This document shows positions 28,065-36,389 of a stretch of DNA of 64,000 nucleotides, piece after piece. This DNA is from UBA4742 sp963785815 (GTDB taxonomy: Bacteria; Actinomycetota; Acidimicrobiia; Acidimicrobiales; Acidimicrobilacustridaceae), in the NCBI GenBank assembly GCA_963785815.1, contig CAWAWN010000003.1, forward strand, positions 558,001 to 622,000, written 5' to 3'. The notes beneath the pieces are model-generated. The model made no database searches and had not been told where the DNA came from. It saw nothing but the letters and a program-made list of their open reading frames with translations. How positions within the stretch are numbered: the first letter of the stretch is position 1; the number at the start of each line of letters is the position of its first letter. The position numbers were made by a program, and so were the translations under genes.

Positions 28065-28724
28065 CTAGAACAGGCGCAGCTCGGTCGACTCGATGCCGCG
28101 CAGCTCGTCGTAGTCGACCTCGACGCAGCCGATGCCCCGATCGGCAGCCAGCACCTTGGCCTGCGGCTTGATGACCTGGGCCACGAACATGCCGCGCACC
28201 GGTCGCAGGAGGGGATCCAGCTCGAGGCGGGCCAGGTAGCGGGTGAGCTGCTCGACCCCGTCGATCTCACCCCGGCGCTTGATCTCGACGGCCACGGCCT
28301 GGCCGTCGGCGTCGCGGCACAGCAGGTCGACCGGCCCGATGTCGGTCGGGTACTCCCGCCGCACCAGGCGCAGGCCCTCGGCGATCGATTCGGGGTGGGC
28401 GGCCAGCAGCTCCTGGAGGTGGGCCTCGACCCCGTCCTTCTGCAGGCCCGGGTCGACGCCCAGCTCGTGGGCCGAGTCGTGCAGCACCTCGTCGAGGCTG
28501 ATGGTCAGGGTCTCGCCCTTGGGGTTGACCACCACCCAGCGATCGGGCTCCTCGGTCACCGTGTTCGGTGCGTTCATCCAGTTCAGCGGCTTGTAGGCCC
28601 CGCCGTCGGCGTGGATGGCCACGCACCCGTCGGCCTTCACCATGATGAGCCGGGTGGCCAGGGGCAGGTGAGCGCTCAACCGTCCGGCGTAGTCCACCGA
28701 GCAGCGGGCGATCACCAGGCGCAT
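28065..28724 (-). CDS. nucS: Endonuclease NucS
   Basis: A 219-residue mismatch-specific endonuclease. The start MRLVIARCSVDYAGRLSAHLP is the normal beginning of the family. The C-terminal RecB-like nuclease core is clear in DIGPVDLLCRDADGQAVAVEIKRRG and in GVEQLTRYLARL. NucS provides non-canonical mismatch repair in actinobacteria lacking MutS/MutL, acting with the sliding clamp; the C-terminal end (RGIESTELRLF) fits a clamp-binding tail. It stands alone between the cupin and UbiB-type genes. Confidence 0.93.
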   Translation of the reverse strand: MRLVIARCSVDYAGRLSAHLPLATRLIMVKADGCVAIHADGGAYKPLNWMNAPNTVTEEPDRWVVVNPKGETLTISLDEVLHDSAHELGVDPGLQKDGVEAHLQELLAAHPESIAEGLRLVRREYPTDIGPVDLLCRDADGQAVAVEIKRRGEIDGVEQLTRYLARLELDPLLRPVRGMFVAQVIKPQAKVLAADRGIGCVEVDYDELRGIESTELRLF

Positions 28725-28804
28725 CGATGGCACGTTAGCGGCGAACCCACGATCGCCTGGTTCGTAGGGCCACACCGTCGGCAACGGTGTTGGTGGTCCG
28801 AGGT

Positions 28805-28830
28805 GGACGGGCGCCTGCAGGGGCCCGTCC
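28805..28830 (-). terminator. Hairpin downstream of ABC1 kinase gene
   Basis: GGACGGGC and GCCCGTCC form an 8-bp stem with a 10-nt loop, 9 nt past the stop of the ABC1/UbiB-like gene in the minus direction. Confidence 0.55.
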
Positions 28831-28839
28831 GCGGCCGGG

Positions 28840-30477
28840 TCAGCTCACCTGGCGGTGCTGGAAGCGGTTGCGGATCAGCTCACGGCGCTCCTGCAGCTCG
28901 CGGTAGGTCAGCCGCTCGGTGGTGGCGTCCACCCCGAACGAGCCCTTCACCCCGGCCAGGTCGATCTCGTAGGCGTCGAGGGGCATGCCCACCTCCTCGG
29001 CGATCTGCTCGCCATGGGTCTCGGCGAAGTAGGTGGAGATGCTGGCGATCTCGGCGAACAGGTCGAGGTCGGGGGCCAGGGTGGCGATGGCGCCGTCCAG
29101 GAAGACCATGTTCTTGACGAACAGCATGAGCTCCTTGGGGAGCCGGGCGCCGTAGCCCAGCAGGGCCTTCACCACCCGCTGGATCTCGCCCACCATCTCG
29201 TCCGCGGTAAGGGTGGTGGGGTCGACGGGGGGCTTGTCCAGCCCCAGGTCGCGGATCACGGCGTCGAGATCGGTGTCGGCGGGCAGGGCGCCCAGGTCGC
29301 GCAGCGCGGCCAGCTGGCCCTTCACGTCGTTCATGGTGGCGGTGATCAGCAGGCGCAGGAAGGCGCGGCGCTTGAGCTCGTCCATCCGCCCGATGATCCC
29401 GTAGTCGAGGAGGCCGACCCGGCCGTCGCGCAGCACGAACAGGTTGCCGCCGTGCAGGTCGCCGTGGAAGATGCCGTGGATCATGGCGCCCTCCATGAAC
29501 CCGACCATGCCGGTGCGGATCACTCCTTCGGTGTCCACCCCGGCCGCCTGCATCCCGGCCACGTCGTCGAAGGCGAAGCCGTGCAGCCGCTCCATCACCA
29601 GGACCCGGGGCGTGACCAGCGTCGGGTGCGGTCGGGGCACCACGTAGCCCTGCTGGCCCAGCTCCTGGAAGGATCGGGCCACGTCCAACATGTTGGCGGC
29701 CTCGAGGCGGAAGTCGAGCTCCTCGGTGATGGTCTCGGCGAACAGCTCGACCAGTGCCGGGGGGTTGGCCAGGGCGGCGATGGGGATGCGACCGACCAGG
29801 AACGGGGCCAGCCAGGCCATGACCTTGAGGTCGGCGTGCACCAGGGTGGCCACCGACGGCCGCTGCACCTTGACCACCACCTCCTCGCCGGTGTGCAGGC
29901 GGGCGGCGTGCACCTGGGCGATGGAGGCGGCCGCCAGCGGCTCGCGCTCGAAGTGGGCGAACACCGACTCGAGCGGCGCGCCCAGCTCGGACTCGACCAC
30001 CTGGCGCACGGCCCACCAGGGCTCGGGTGGCACCTGGTCGCGACACTTCTTGAACTCGCCGACCAGCTCCTCGGGGAACAGGCCGTCGCCGCTGGAGATG
30101 ATCTGGCCCAGCTTGATGTAGGTGGGGCCGAGGTGCTCGGCCGCGATGCGAAGGCGGCGGGAGATGTCGGCCTTGGATGCGGAACCGCCCTGGCGACGCG
30201 CACCCAGGGCCCAGCGGCCCACGGCCAGGCCCAGGTGGCGGGCCACGCGGATGGCTCGGGTGCCGTCGGGCAGGCGTCGGGGTCTGGTCAGCTCGGGCAG
30301 AGAGGCGCGGACCACCCAGCGGGCGGCGGGCACCGCCCGGCGCCAGGTCATGGCCGCGGGGTCGACCAGCCAGGGTGGGTCGTCGCTGAAGGATCCGATG
30401 GCCAGATCCCGGGGTGCGGCCAGGTTCCTCGGCGGAGCCACGTCGTGAGATCGGGCGGAGTCGGTGGGCACGGTCAT
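28840..30477 (-). CDS. ABC1/UbiB-family atypical kinase
   Basis: A 545-residue protein of the ABC1 (UbiB/ADCK) family. The KxGQ motif appears as YIKLGQIISSGDGLFPEEL, the Ala-rich loop as AAASIAQVHAARL, and the catalytic HGDLHGGNLF with metal-binding LLDYGIIG. In other organisms these proteins support quinone biosynthesis or lipid homeostasis through ATPase-like activity. The C-terminal part (RLTYRELQERRELI) extends beyond the kinase core. Divergent from a CoA transferase with only 25 bp between starts, so the two share a promoter region. Confidence 0.9.
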   Translation of the reverse strand: MTVPTDSARSHDVAPPRNLAAPRDLAIGSFSDDPPWLVDPAAMTWRRAVPAARWVVRASLPELTRPRRLPDGTRAIRVARHLGLAVGRWALGARRQGGSASKADISRRLRIAAEHLGPTYIKLGQIISSGDGLFPEELVGEFKKCRDQVPPEPWWAVRQVVESELGAPLESVFAHFEREPLAAASIAQVHAARLHTGEEVVVKVQRPSVATLVHADLKVMAWLAPFLVGRIPIAALANPPALVELFAETITEELDFRLEAANMLDVARSFQELGQQGYVVPRPHPTLVTPRVLVMERLHGFAFDDVAGMQAAGVDTEGVIRTGMVGFMEGAMIHGIFHGDLHGGNLFVLRDGRVGLLDYGIIGRMDELKRRAFLRLLITATMNDVKGQLAALRDLGALPADTDLDAVIRDLGLDKPPVDPTTLTADEMVGEIQRVVKALLGYGARLPKELMLFVKNMVFLDGAIATLAPDLDLFAEIASISTYFAETHGEQIAEEVGMPLDAYEIDLAGVKGSFGVDATTERLTYRELQERRELIRNRFQHRQVS

Positions 30478-30502
30478 GTGTGGCGGAGTCTACGGTTGCG
30501 CG

Positions 30503-31702
30503 GTGCTGTCGAACTACCGGGTGATCGAGCTGGGGATGTGGGTGGCCGGGCCGGCCGCGGGCGGCCTGTTGGCCGATTGGGGCGCGGACGTGGTGAAGGT
30601 GGAGACCCCGGTGGGTGATCCCATGCGCCGGCTGTTCGCCCTGCTGGCCGGCCACGGCCAACCCGAGTCGCCGCCGTTCGACCTCGACAACCGGGGCAAG
30701 CGCAGCGTGGTCATCGACCTGGGCCAGCCCGAGGGGGTCGAGGTGCTGCTGGGCCTGCTGGCCGAAGCCGACGTGTTCCTGACCAACCTGCGCCCGGAGG
30801 CGGTCGAGCGGCTGGGCCTGGGCCCCGAGGCGCTGGCCGAGCGCTTCCCGCGCCTGGTCTACGCCAGCGTCAGCGGCTACGGCCTGGAGGGTCCCGAGAC
30901 CGGCCGCGCCGGCTACGACGTTGGCGCCTTCTGGGCTCGCAGCGGGATCGCCTCGCTCATGGCGCCGGGCCAGAGCGATCCGCCGGGCGTGCGTTCGGGC
31001 ATGGGTGACCACGTGACCGCCATGACCGCGGTGGCCGGCATCCTGGCCGCCCTGCTGGACCGGGAGCGGACGGGCCGTGGCCAGCTGGTCGAGATCTCGC
31101 TGCTGCGCACCGGCATCTACGCGGTGGGGTGGGACCTGGGCATCCAGTCGCGGTTCGGCAAGCTCGGCTCGGTCCAGCCCCGCACCGCCGAGCTGAACCC
31201 GATGTGCAACTGCTACCGGGCCGGCGACGACCGATGGTTCTGGCTGCTCGGGGTGGAGGCCGATCGGCTGTGGCCCAAGCTGTGCGCCGCCCTCGAGCGC
31301 CCCGACCTGCTGGACGACGAGCGCTACGGGACGGCTCGGGGACGTCGCCACAACGCGGCCGAGCTGGTGGCCGAGCTGGACGGGATCTTCGCCGGTTGGA
31401 CCCGCGACGAGCTGACCGCGGTGTTCGACCGCCACGACGTGTGGTGGGCGCCGGTGAACACGCCGGCCGAGGTGCTGGTCGATCCGCAGGCCGTGGCCGC
31501 CGGCGCCTTCGTGGACGTGCCGGCGGGGGAGTTCGGACCCTCCCACCGGGCGGTGGCCACACCGGTCACCTTCCACGGTGCACCGGCTCGCCCGGTGGCA
31601 GCCGTGCCCGGGTTGGGCCAGCACACCGACGAGGTGCTGGCGGCCGCCGGGTACGACGAGCAGGCTCGGGCCCGCCTGCGCGATGCCGGCGTGGTGGCCT
31701 GA
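30503..31702 (+). CDS. CaiB/BaiF family CoA transferase
   Basis: About 399 residues. The class III CoA-transferase pattern is clear: VIELGMWVAGPAAGGLLADWGADVVKVE, the LDNRGKRSVVIDL and LTNLRPEAVERLGLG segments, and GYGLEGPETGRAGYDVGAF with the likely catalytic aspartate. It moves CoA between carboxylic acids; the acids are unknown. GTG 30503 is chosen. An ATG at 30464 would overlap the divergent UbiB-type start and add a Cys/Gly-rich stretch not seen in the family. A palindromic repeat follows the stop by 40 nt. Confidence 0.9.
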   Translation: MLSNYRVIELGMWVAGPAAGGLLADWGADVVKVETPVGDPMRRLFALLAGHGQPESPPFDLDNRGKRSVVIDLGQPEGVEVLLGLLAEADVFLTNLRPEAVERLGLGPEALAERFPRLVYASVSGYGLEGPETGRAGYDVGAFWARSGIASLMAPGQSDPPGVRSGMGDHVTAMTAVAGILAALLDRERTGRGQLVEISLLRTGIYAVGWDLGIQSRFGKLGSVQPRTAELNPMCNCYRAGDDRWFWLLGVEADRLWPKLCAALERPDLLDDERYGTARGRRHNAAELVAELDGIFAGWTRDELTAVFDRHDVWWAPVNTPAEVLVDPQAVAAGAFVDVPAGEFGPSHRAVATPVTFHGAPARPVAAVPGLGQHTDEVLAAAGYDEQARARLRDAGVVA

Positions 31703-31742
31703 CCGGCCTGCCCGGCCCCACCCCAGACTCCCCGCACACCTG

Positions 31743-31789
31743 GACCTGTCAGCTCTGCGACCTCACCCGGTCCGCTCAGGTGACAGGTT
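31743..31789. repeat. 47-bp palindromic repeat, copy 2
   Basis: GACCTGTCAG and GTGACAGGTT are near-complementary 10-nt ends around 27 nt with CTGCGAC and CGCT at the same offsets as in the other two copies. It lies between the CoA-transferase stop and the convergent marR stop. Confidence 0.85.
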
Positions 31790-31827
31790 GCTTGCGTGGG
31801 CGCGTGGGCGCCGCGGGTCGGCCGATG

Positions 31828-32238
31828 TCAGCCGAGCTCGTGGAGGATGGGGCTCAGCTCGGTGCGGAAGCGACGCAGCTCGTCGCGGTGCAGGGCGGAC
31901 AGGTCGGCCAGCTTGGTGGCGCCGTCCGTTGTCAGGTGCAGGCGCTGGCGACGGCCGTCGGCGGGATCGGGCGTCGACGTGATCAAGCCGGCCGCGGCGG
32001 CCCGCTGCACCAGCTCGACCACCGAGTGGTGGCGCAGCACCAGCATCTCGGCCACGTCGCCGATGGTGGGGTCCCCGTCGCCGGTCCAGCCTCGGATGGC
32101 GAGCAGGAGCTGGTGCTGGGCCGGTGGCAGGCCGGCGGCTCGGGCCGCGGCTTCCGAGAAGCTGAGGAACACGCGCAGGCCGTGGCGGAACCGGGCCAGG
32201 GCCTCATAGTCCCGGTCGGGCAGGTCGGGGGAGCTCAC
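31828..32238 (-). CDS. MarR-family transcriptional regulator
   Basis: A 136-residue winged helix-turn-helix protein. LPPAQHQLLLAIRGW, the HTH segment TIGDVAEMLVLRHHSVVELVQRA and the wing DPADGRRQRLHLT match the MarR family. Its GTG start overlaps the stop of the clc gene (GTGA), so it is translated from the same message. It is a good candidate to bind the palindrome at 33578-33592 and control both genes. The ligand is unknown. Confidence 0.9.
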   Translation of the reverse strand: MSSPDLPDRDYEALARFRHGLRVFLSFSEAAARAAGLPPAQHQLLLAIRGWTGDGDPTIGDVAEMLVLRHHSVVELVQRAAAAGLITSTPDPADGRRQRLHLTTDGATKLADLSALHRDELRRFRTELSPILHELG

Positions 32239-33572
32239 GGTTCGTCCTCACCATCGAGACGGGACGGGCGACGATCCGATCCCGACTGGGTGTCCAGCTC
32301 GGCTGTGGGGTCCGCCTCGTCGTCCGGGCCGACGTCGACCCGGGCTCGCTGGGTGTCGATGACCGTCACCCGCCGCGTCACGGCCAGGGCGACGAAGGCG
32401 GCGATCAGGGTGGGCACCAACACCGGCAGGCCGGCCATCTCGGTCACCACCAGGGTGGAGCCGAGCGGGGTCTTGGTCACGCCGGCGCACAGCGCGGCCA
32501 TGAGCCCGGCCATGAGCACGGGTTCGCTCAGGCTCGGGAACAGGTGGTGGCCGATCTGGCCGAGCGAGGCGCCCATGAAGAACAGCGGGATGATGAATCC
32601 GCCCTTCCAGCCGGCACCCAGCGTGACCGAGGTGCCGATCAGCTTGGCCAACGCGGCCACCGCCAGGGCTCCCACCGCCAGGCGGGTGACCAGCAGACCG
32701 CCCAGCTGGGCCTCGCCGTAGGTGAGCGCGAAGGGCGACCACAAGGCCAGCAGGCCGAGGGCCAACCCACCGCAGGCCGGCCGCAACGCGCCGGGCACGA
32801 CGCCGAAGGCACGGCGGGCGGCGGTCGAGGTGAGACCGAACAGGGCGGCGCCCACGCCTCCCACCAGGCCGAGCACCACCCCGGCCAGCAGATCGACGCC
32901 GTGGAGGGTGGGCACGGGCGGGAACTGCCACACCGGGGCCAACCCGGCGCGCGTCACGCCGATGTAGACGGCGTACCCGCACAGCGAGCCGACGATGGCC
33001 GGCGCCAGCGCCTCGTAGTACTGCAGGCCGCGCTTGTGCAGGATCTCCAGCGCGAACAGGGCGGCGCCCAGCGGCGCGCCGAACAGCACCGTGAACCCGG
33101 CGGCCATGCCGGTGATGGTGAGCACCCGCACGTCGACCCGCTCCCGCCCGGTCCGGGTGCCCACCAACGTGCCCAGGGTGCCGGTCGTCTGCACCAGCGG
33201 GGCCTCGGGGCCCATGGCGCCGCCCGACGCGACGCACAGCAGCGACGCGGGGATGAGCGGCACGGTCCGACGCACGTCGTCGGTCCCGCCGAGGACGTGG
33301 ATGTTGTCGACCAGCAGCTCGACGTTGCCCGAATCTCCCAGGAACCGGTTGATGACCGCCACCGCCAAGCCGACGGCCACCAGGATGGCCAGCACGACCA
33401 GATCGGCGTGGTGGGTCGGCCACAGCCAGCGCTGGAGGAGGTGCAGGGCGGCGATGTAGGCGGCGCCCACCAGGCCGCCGCCGATGCCGACGATGGCGAC
33501 GGGCAGCCCCAGTCCCCGGCGGACCTGGACGACGGCCCGCGACCACCGCCCCGAGCTCGGGAACGACCTCAC
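32235..33572 (-). CDS. ClC-family chloride channel/antiporter
   Basis: A 445-residue membrane protein with 10 or more hydrophobic segments. GAMGPEAPLVQTTG corresponds to the G(K/R)EGP gating segment, here GPEAP with the glutamate kept. GWKGGFIIPLFFMGA is the GxFxP motif, and GAPLGAALFALEI and GVTKTPLGSTLVV follow. The usual GSGIP selectivity motif is not obvious: SGNVELLVDNIH occupies that place, so ion preference is uncertain. The C-terminal ~40 residues are a charged cytoplasmic tail without CBS domains. Likely exchanges Cl- (or another anion) for protons. It is followed by an overlapping marR gene. Confidence 0.9.
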   Translation of the reverse strand: MRSFPSSGRWSRAVVQVRRGLGLPVAIVGIGGGLVGAAYIAALHLLQRWLWPTHHADLVVLAILVAVGLAVAVINRFLGDSGNVELLVDNIHVLGGTDDVRRTVPLIPASLLCVASGGAMGPEAPLVQTTGTLGTLVGTRTGRERVDVRVLTITGMAAGFTVLFGAPLGAALFALEILHKRGLQYYEALAPAIVGSLCGYAVYIGVTRAGLAPVWQFPPVPTLHGVDLLAGVVLGLVGGVGAALFGLTSTAARRAFGVVPGALRPACGGLALGLLALWSPFALTYGEAQLGGLLVTRLAVGALAVAALAKLIGTSVTLGAGWKGGFIIPLFFMGASLGQIGHHLFPSLSEPVLMAGLMAALCAGVTKTPLGSTLVVTEMAGLPVLVPTLIAAFVALAVTRRVTVIDTQRARVDVGPDDEADPTAELDTQSGSDRRPSRLDGEDEP

Positions 33573-33577
33573 AACAA

Positions 33578-33592
33578 TATCGTATCACGATA
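33578..33592 (-). promoter_or_regulatory. AT-rich palindromic operator for clc-marR
   Basis: On the minus strand the sequence TATCGT-GAT-ACGATA is a perfect 6-3-6 palindrome ending 5 nt before the GTG of the clc gene. Local base composition is unusually AT-rich for this window (ACAACAATAT ... TACAAAAT on the plus strand). Together with the overlapping marR gene this fits an autoregulated operator. The closeness to the start codon suggests a leaderless transcript. Confidence 0.65.
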
Positions 33593-33645
33593 CAAAATGG
33601 GCCCGGAGCGGACGGGGCGCGGGTGCCCTTCCGGACCCATGCCGA

Positions 33646-34485
33646 TCAGAACGCGGGCGGGCGCTTCTCGTTCAGGGCGGCCACACCCTCGGCGAAGGCC
33701 GGCTCGGTCATCATCTGGGCCAACCGCCGTCCGGACTCCTCCACCGCATCACCCACACCGCGGTGCAGGTCGAGCGCGATCTGGCGCTTGGTGGCGGCCA
33801 GCGAGCCGGGCGAGATCTGCTCGGCCAGCATCCGGGCGTAGGCGTAGGTGTGGGCCAGCAGCCCCTCGGGCTCGACCACGGCGTTGACCAGGCCCATCTC
33901 GAGGGCCTCCTGGGCCAGCACGACCCGGCTGGACAGGAGCAGGTCGTTGGCCCGGCCGAGGCCGATGATGCGAGGCAGCAGCCACGACAGCCCGTACTCG
34001 GCCGGCAGGTGCAGCTTGCCGTGGGCGGTGGTCAGCTTGGCCCCGGCCGCGGCGAAGCGCAGGTCGCAGTAGCAGGCCAGGACCAGTCCGACCCCGGCCG
34101 CCGGCCCGTTCACCGCCGCGATCACGGGTTTGGTCAACCCCAGGTGGAAGGCGAAGTCGTGGTCGAACTCGGGCGAGATCCCGTAGCCAGGGGTGGCCAG
34201 CGCGTCGGCGGTACCCGGGTCGTAGCCCCCGCGGTCGACGTGGCCCGACAGCGCGGCGGCGTCGGCTCCGGCGCAGAAGCCCCGGCCGGCTCCGGTCACC
34301 ACCACCACCCGCACGTCGGGGTCGGCCTCGGCCCGGGCGATGACGTGGCGGTACTCGGTGTGCATGCGTCCCGTCCAGGCGTTGAGCCGGTCGGGTCGGT
34401 CGAGCGTGATCGTGGCCACGCGGTCGGCCACCTGGTAGTGCACCACCTTGAGCTCGAGCGGCTCAGGCGGCTCGGCGGCGGCCAT
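33646..34485 (-). CDS. Enoyl-CoA hydratase/isomerase (crotonase family)
   Basis: A 279-residue crotonase from MAAAEPPEPLELK. VATITLDRPDRLNAWTGRM, GAGRGFCAGADAAAL (first oxyanion loop) and AAVNGPAAGVGLVLACYCDL (second) are all present. HGKLHLPAEYGLSWLLPRIIG matches hydratases, with the second-loop glutamate region. Its start lies 2 nt after the stop of the upstream cysQ-like gene on the same strand, so the two are likely cotranscribed despite unrelated roles. Substrate not inferable. Confidence 0.9.
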   Translation of the reverse strand: MAAAEPPEPLELKVVHYQVADRVATITLDRPDRLNAWTGRMHTEYRHVIARAEADPDVRVVVVTGAGRGFCAGADAAALSGHVDRGGYDPGTADALATPGYGISPEFDHDFAFHLGLTKPVIAAVNGPAAGVGLVLACYCDLRFAAAGAKLTTAHGKLHLPAEYGLSWLLPRIIGLGRANDLLLSSRVVLAQEALEMGLVNAVVEPEGLLAHTYAYARMLAEQISPGSLAATKRQIALDLHRGVGDAVEESGRRLAQMMTEPAFAEGVAALNEKRPPAF

Positions 34486-34487
34486 GG

Positions 34488-35252
34488 TCAGCCCGCGAAC
34501 CCGGCCAGGGCCTCGAGCGCGGGCCCGGCCAGCTCGGGGCGGCAGATCAACAGGTCCGGTAGGTACGGATCGGGGTTGTTGTAGCGCAGGGGTGAGCCGT
34601 CCAGGCGCGACACGTGGAGCCCGGCGGCCGCGGCCACGGCCGCCGGCGCGCACGAGTCCCACTCGTACTGGCCGCCGGAGTGGGCGTAGACCTCGGCCTC
34701 ACCCCGCACCACGGCCATCGCCTTGGCCCCGGCCGAACCCATCTCGACCAGTTCGCCGTGGAGCTGCTCGGCCAGCCAGGTGGCCGCGGCCGGTGGGCGC
34801 GTTCGGCTGACCACCACCCGGGGCGCACCGGGGTGGGCCGGGGCCAACTCGAGCAGCTCGCGGGTGCTCAGCACCACCTCCACCGCGGGCAACGCCACCG
34901 CCCCGACCACGGCCACGCCGTCGATGGCCAGGGCCACGTGCACGGCCCAATCCGCGCGAGGCGGCTCGCCGAACTCCCGGGTGCCGTCCAGGGGATCGAT
35001 GATCCACACCCGGCGATGGTCGAGCCGGGCCAGGTCGTCGCGACCCTCCTCCGAGAGCACGGCGTCCCCGGCGGCCACCGCCTCGGCCAACCCGGCCATG
35101 AGCAGCTCGTGGGACTGGCGATCGCCCTGGTCGCGGAGCTCGCTCGTCTCCGTCCCGGCCGCGACCAGGGTGGCTCGCAGCTCCACCAGCCGCCAGCCGG
35201 CTTCGGTGGCCAGGGCGTGCGCCAGATGGTGGTCGGCGCGAGTCGGGGTCAC
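34488..35252 (-). CDS. cysQ: 3'(2'),5'-bisphosphate nucleotidase (CysQ-like)
   Basis: About 254 residues from the GTG MTPTRADHHLAHAL. The inositol-monophosphatase fold is shown by SEEGRDDL, the metal-binding WIIDPLDGTREFGE and the C-terminal QYEWDSCAPAAV. By family it converts PAP to AMP, removing the by-product of sulfate activation, or dephosphorylates inositol phosphates. It is divergent from cysD, supporting the PAP role. A longer start (GTG 35360) would add 36 Ser/Gly/Pro-rich residues and run into the cysD promoter zone, so the shorter form is preferred. Confidence 0.87.
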   Translation of the reverse strand: MTPTRADHHLAHALATEAGWRLVELRATLVAAGTETSELRDQGDRQSHELLMAGLAEAVAAGDAVLSEEGRDDLARLDHRRVWIIDPLDGTREFGEPPRADWAVHVALAIDGVAVVGAVALPAVEVVLSTRELLELAPAHPGAPRVVVSRTRPPAAATWLAEQLHGELVEMGSAGAKAMAVVRGEAEVYAHSGGQYEWDSCAPAAVAAAAGLHVSRLDGSPLRYNNPDPYLPDLLICRPELAGPALEALAGFAG

Positions 35253-35384
35253 GGGTTCGCCCGCATCCTCGGAGCCTCGTCGGGATGGCGGACCAGCCGG
35301 GCTATCGTCCTGGGACACGGATTGTCGACCTTCCAACTCGTCTTTGCGGGGAGCGGTCACCTACCCTACGTTGGACACCTGGCC

Positions 35385-36290
35385 ATGGACTACGAGCTGA
35401 CCAACCTCCGGGCCCTCGAGGCCGAGTCGATCCACATCATCCGTGAGGTCGCGGCCGAGTTCGAGCGGCCCGTCCTGCTGTTCTCCGGCGGCAAGGACTC
35501 GGTGGTCATGCTGCACCTGGCCACCAAGGCGTTCTGGCCGTGCAAGCTTCCCTTCCCGGTGATGCACGTCGACACCGGGCACAACTTCCCAGAGGTGATC
35601 GAGTTCCGGGATCGGGCGGTGGAGGTGGCGGGGGCGCGCCTGGTGGTGGCCTCGGTGCAGGCGTCCATCGACGCCGGTCGGGTCACCGAGGAGACGGGGC
35701 CGCGGGCCTCGCGCAACCGCCTGCAGACCACCACGCTGCTCGACGCCATCACCGACAACCGGTTCAACGCCGTGTTCGGCGGGGCCCGGCGCGACGAGGA
35801 GAAGGCGCGCGCCAAGGAGCGGGTCTTCTCCTTCCGCGACGAGTTCGGCCAGTGGGACCCCAAGAACCAGCGCCCCGAGCTGTGGAGCCTGTACAACGGG
35901 CGGCACCACAACGGCGAGCACATCCGCGTCTTCCCGCTGAGCAACTGGACCGAGCTCGACATCTGGCAGTACATCGCGGATGAGGTGATCGAGCTGCCGT
36001 CCATCTACTACGCCCACCGGCGAGAGGTGTTCCGCCGCGACGGCATGCTCCTGGCCGTCAGCCCGTTCGTGACCATGATGGACGACGAGGACGCCTTCGA
36101 GATGGTGGTGCGCTACCGCACCGTGGGCGACGCCTCCTGCACGGGCGCAGTCGAGTCGAGCGCGGCCACCGTGGCCGACGTGATCGCCGAGGTGGCGGCC
36201 ACGCGGGTCACCGAGCGCGGCGCCACCCGCGCCGACGACCGCACCTCCGAGGCGGCCATGGAGGATCGCAAGCGGGAGGGCTACTTCTGA
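35385..36290 (+). CDS. cysD: Sulfate adenylyltransferase subunit 2
   Basis: A 301-residue PP-loop enzyme: LLFSGGKDSVVMLHLA binds ATP, HVDTGHNFPEVIEFRD follows, and FGGARRDEEKARAKER and FPLSNWTELDIWQYI are CysD-specific. It ends MEDRKREGYF, the typical terminal block. With CysN it makes adenosine 5'-phosphosulfate from ATP and sulfate. The start MDYELTNLRALEAESIHI is the normal family start; the frame stays open far upstream but that stretch covers the divergent cysQ. A 33-bp copy of its own 3' end lies just downstream. Confidence 0.95.
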   Translation: MDYELTNLRALEAESIHIIREVAAEFERPVLLFSGGKDSVVMLHLATKAFWPCKLPFPVMHVDTGHNFPEVIEFRDRAVEVAGARLVVASVQASIDAGRVTEETGPRASRNRLQTTTLLDAITDNRFNAVFGGARRDEEKARAKERVFSFRDEFGQWDPKNQRPELWSLYNGRHHNGEHIRVFPLSNWTELDIWQYIADEVIELPSIYYAHRREVFRRDGMLLAVSPFVTMMDDEDAFEMVVRYRTVGDASCTGAVESSAATVADVIAEVAATRVTERGATRADDRTSEAAMEDRKREGYF

Positions 36291-36366
36291 TGATGATGGC
36301 GACGGATCCAGCGCCACGATCCGACCATGAGGTGGAGGATCGCAAGCGGGAGGGCTACTTCTGATG
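36260..36366. repeat. 33-bp direct duplication of the cysD 3' end
   Basis: Bases 36260-36292 (end of cysD, coding EDRKREGYF and the stop) are repeated exactly at 36334-36366, in the cysD-cysN gap. The copies are 74 bp apart. The second copy can no longer be part of a gene and keeps the reading EDRKREGYF-stop. Confidence 0.9.
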
Positions 36367-36389
36367 GTGCTTGGCTGGGGGACCCGCTG

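Noticed and set aside
30464..30502. Earlier ATG for the CaiB-type CoA transferase
   Set aside because: It overlaps the divergent UbiB-type start and adds an unrelated Cys/Gly-rich stretch.
34614..35384. Upstream extension of cysD by over 250 codons
   Set aside because: The frame stays open by chance; it is antisense to cysQ. MDYELTNLRALEAES is the normal CysD start.
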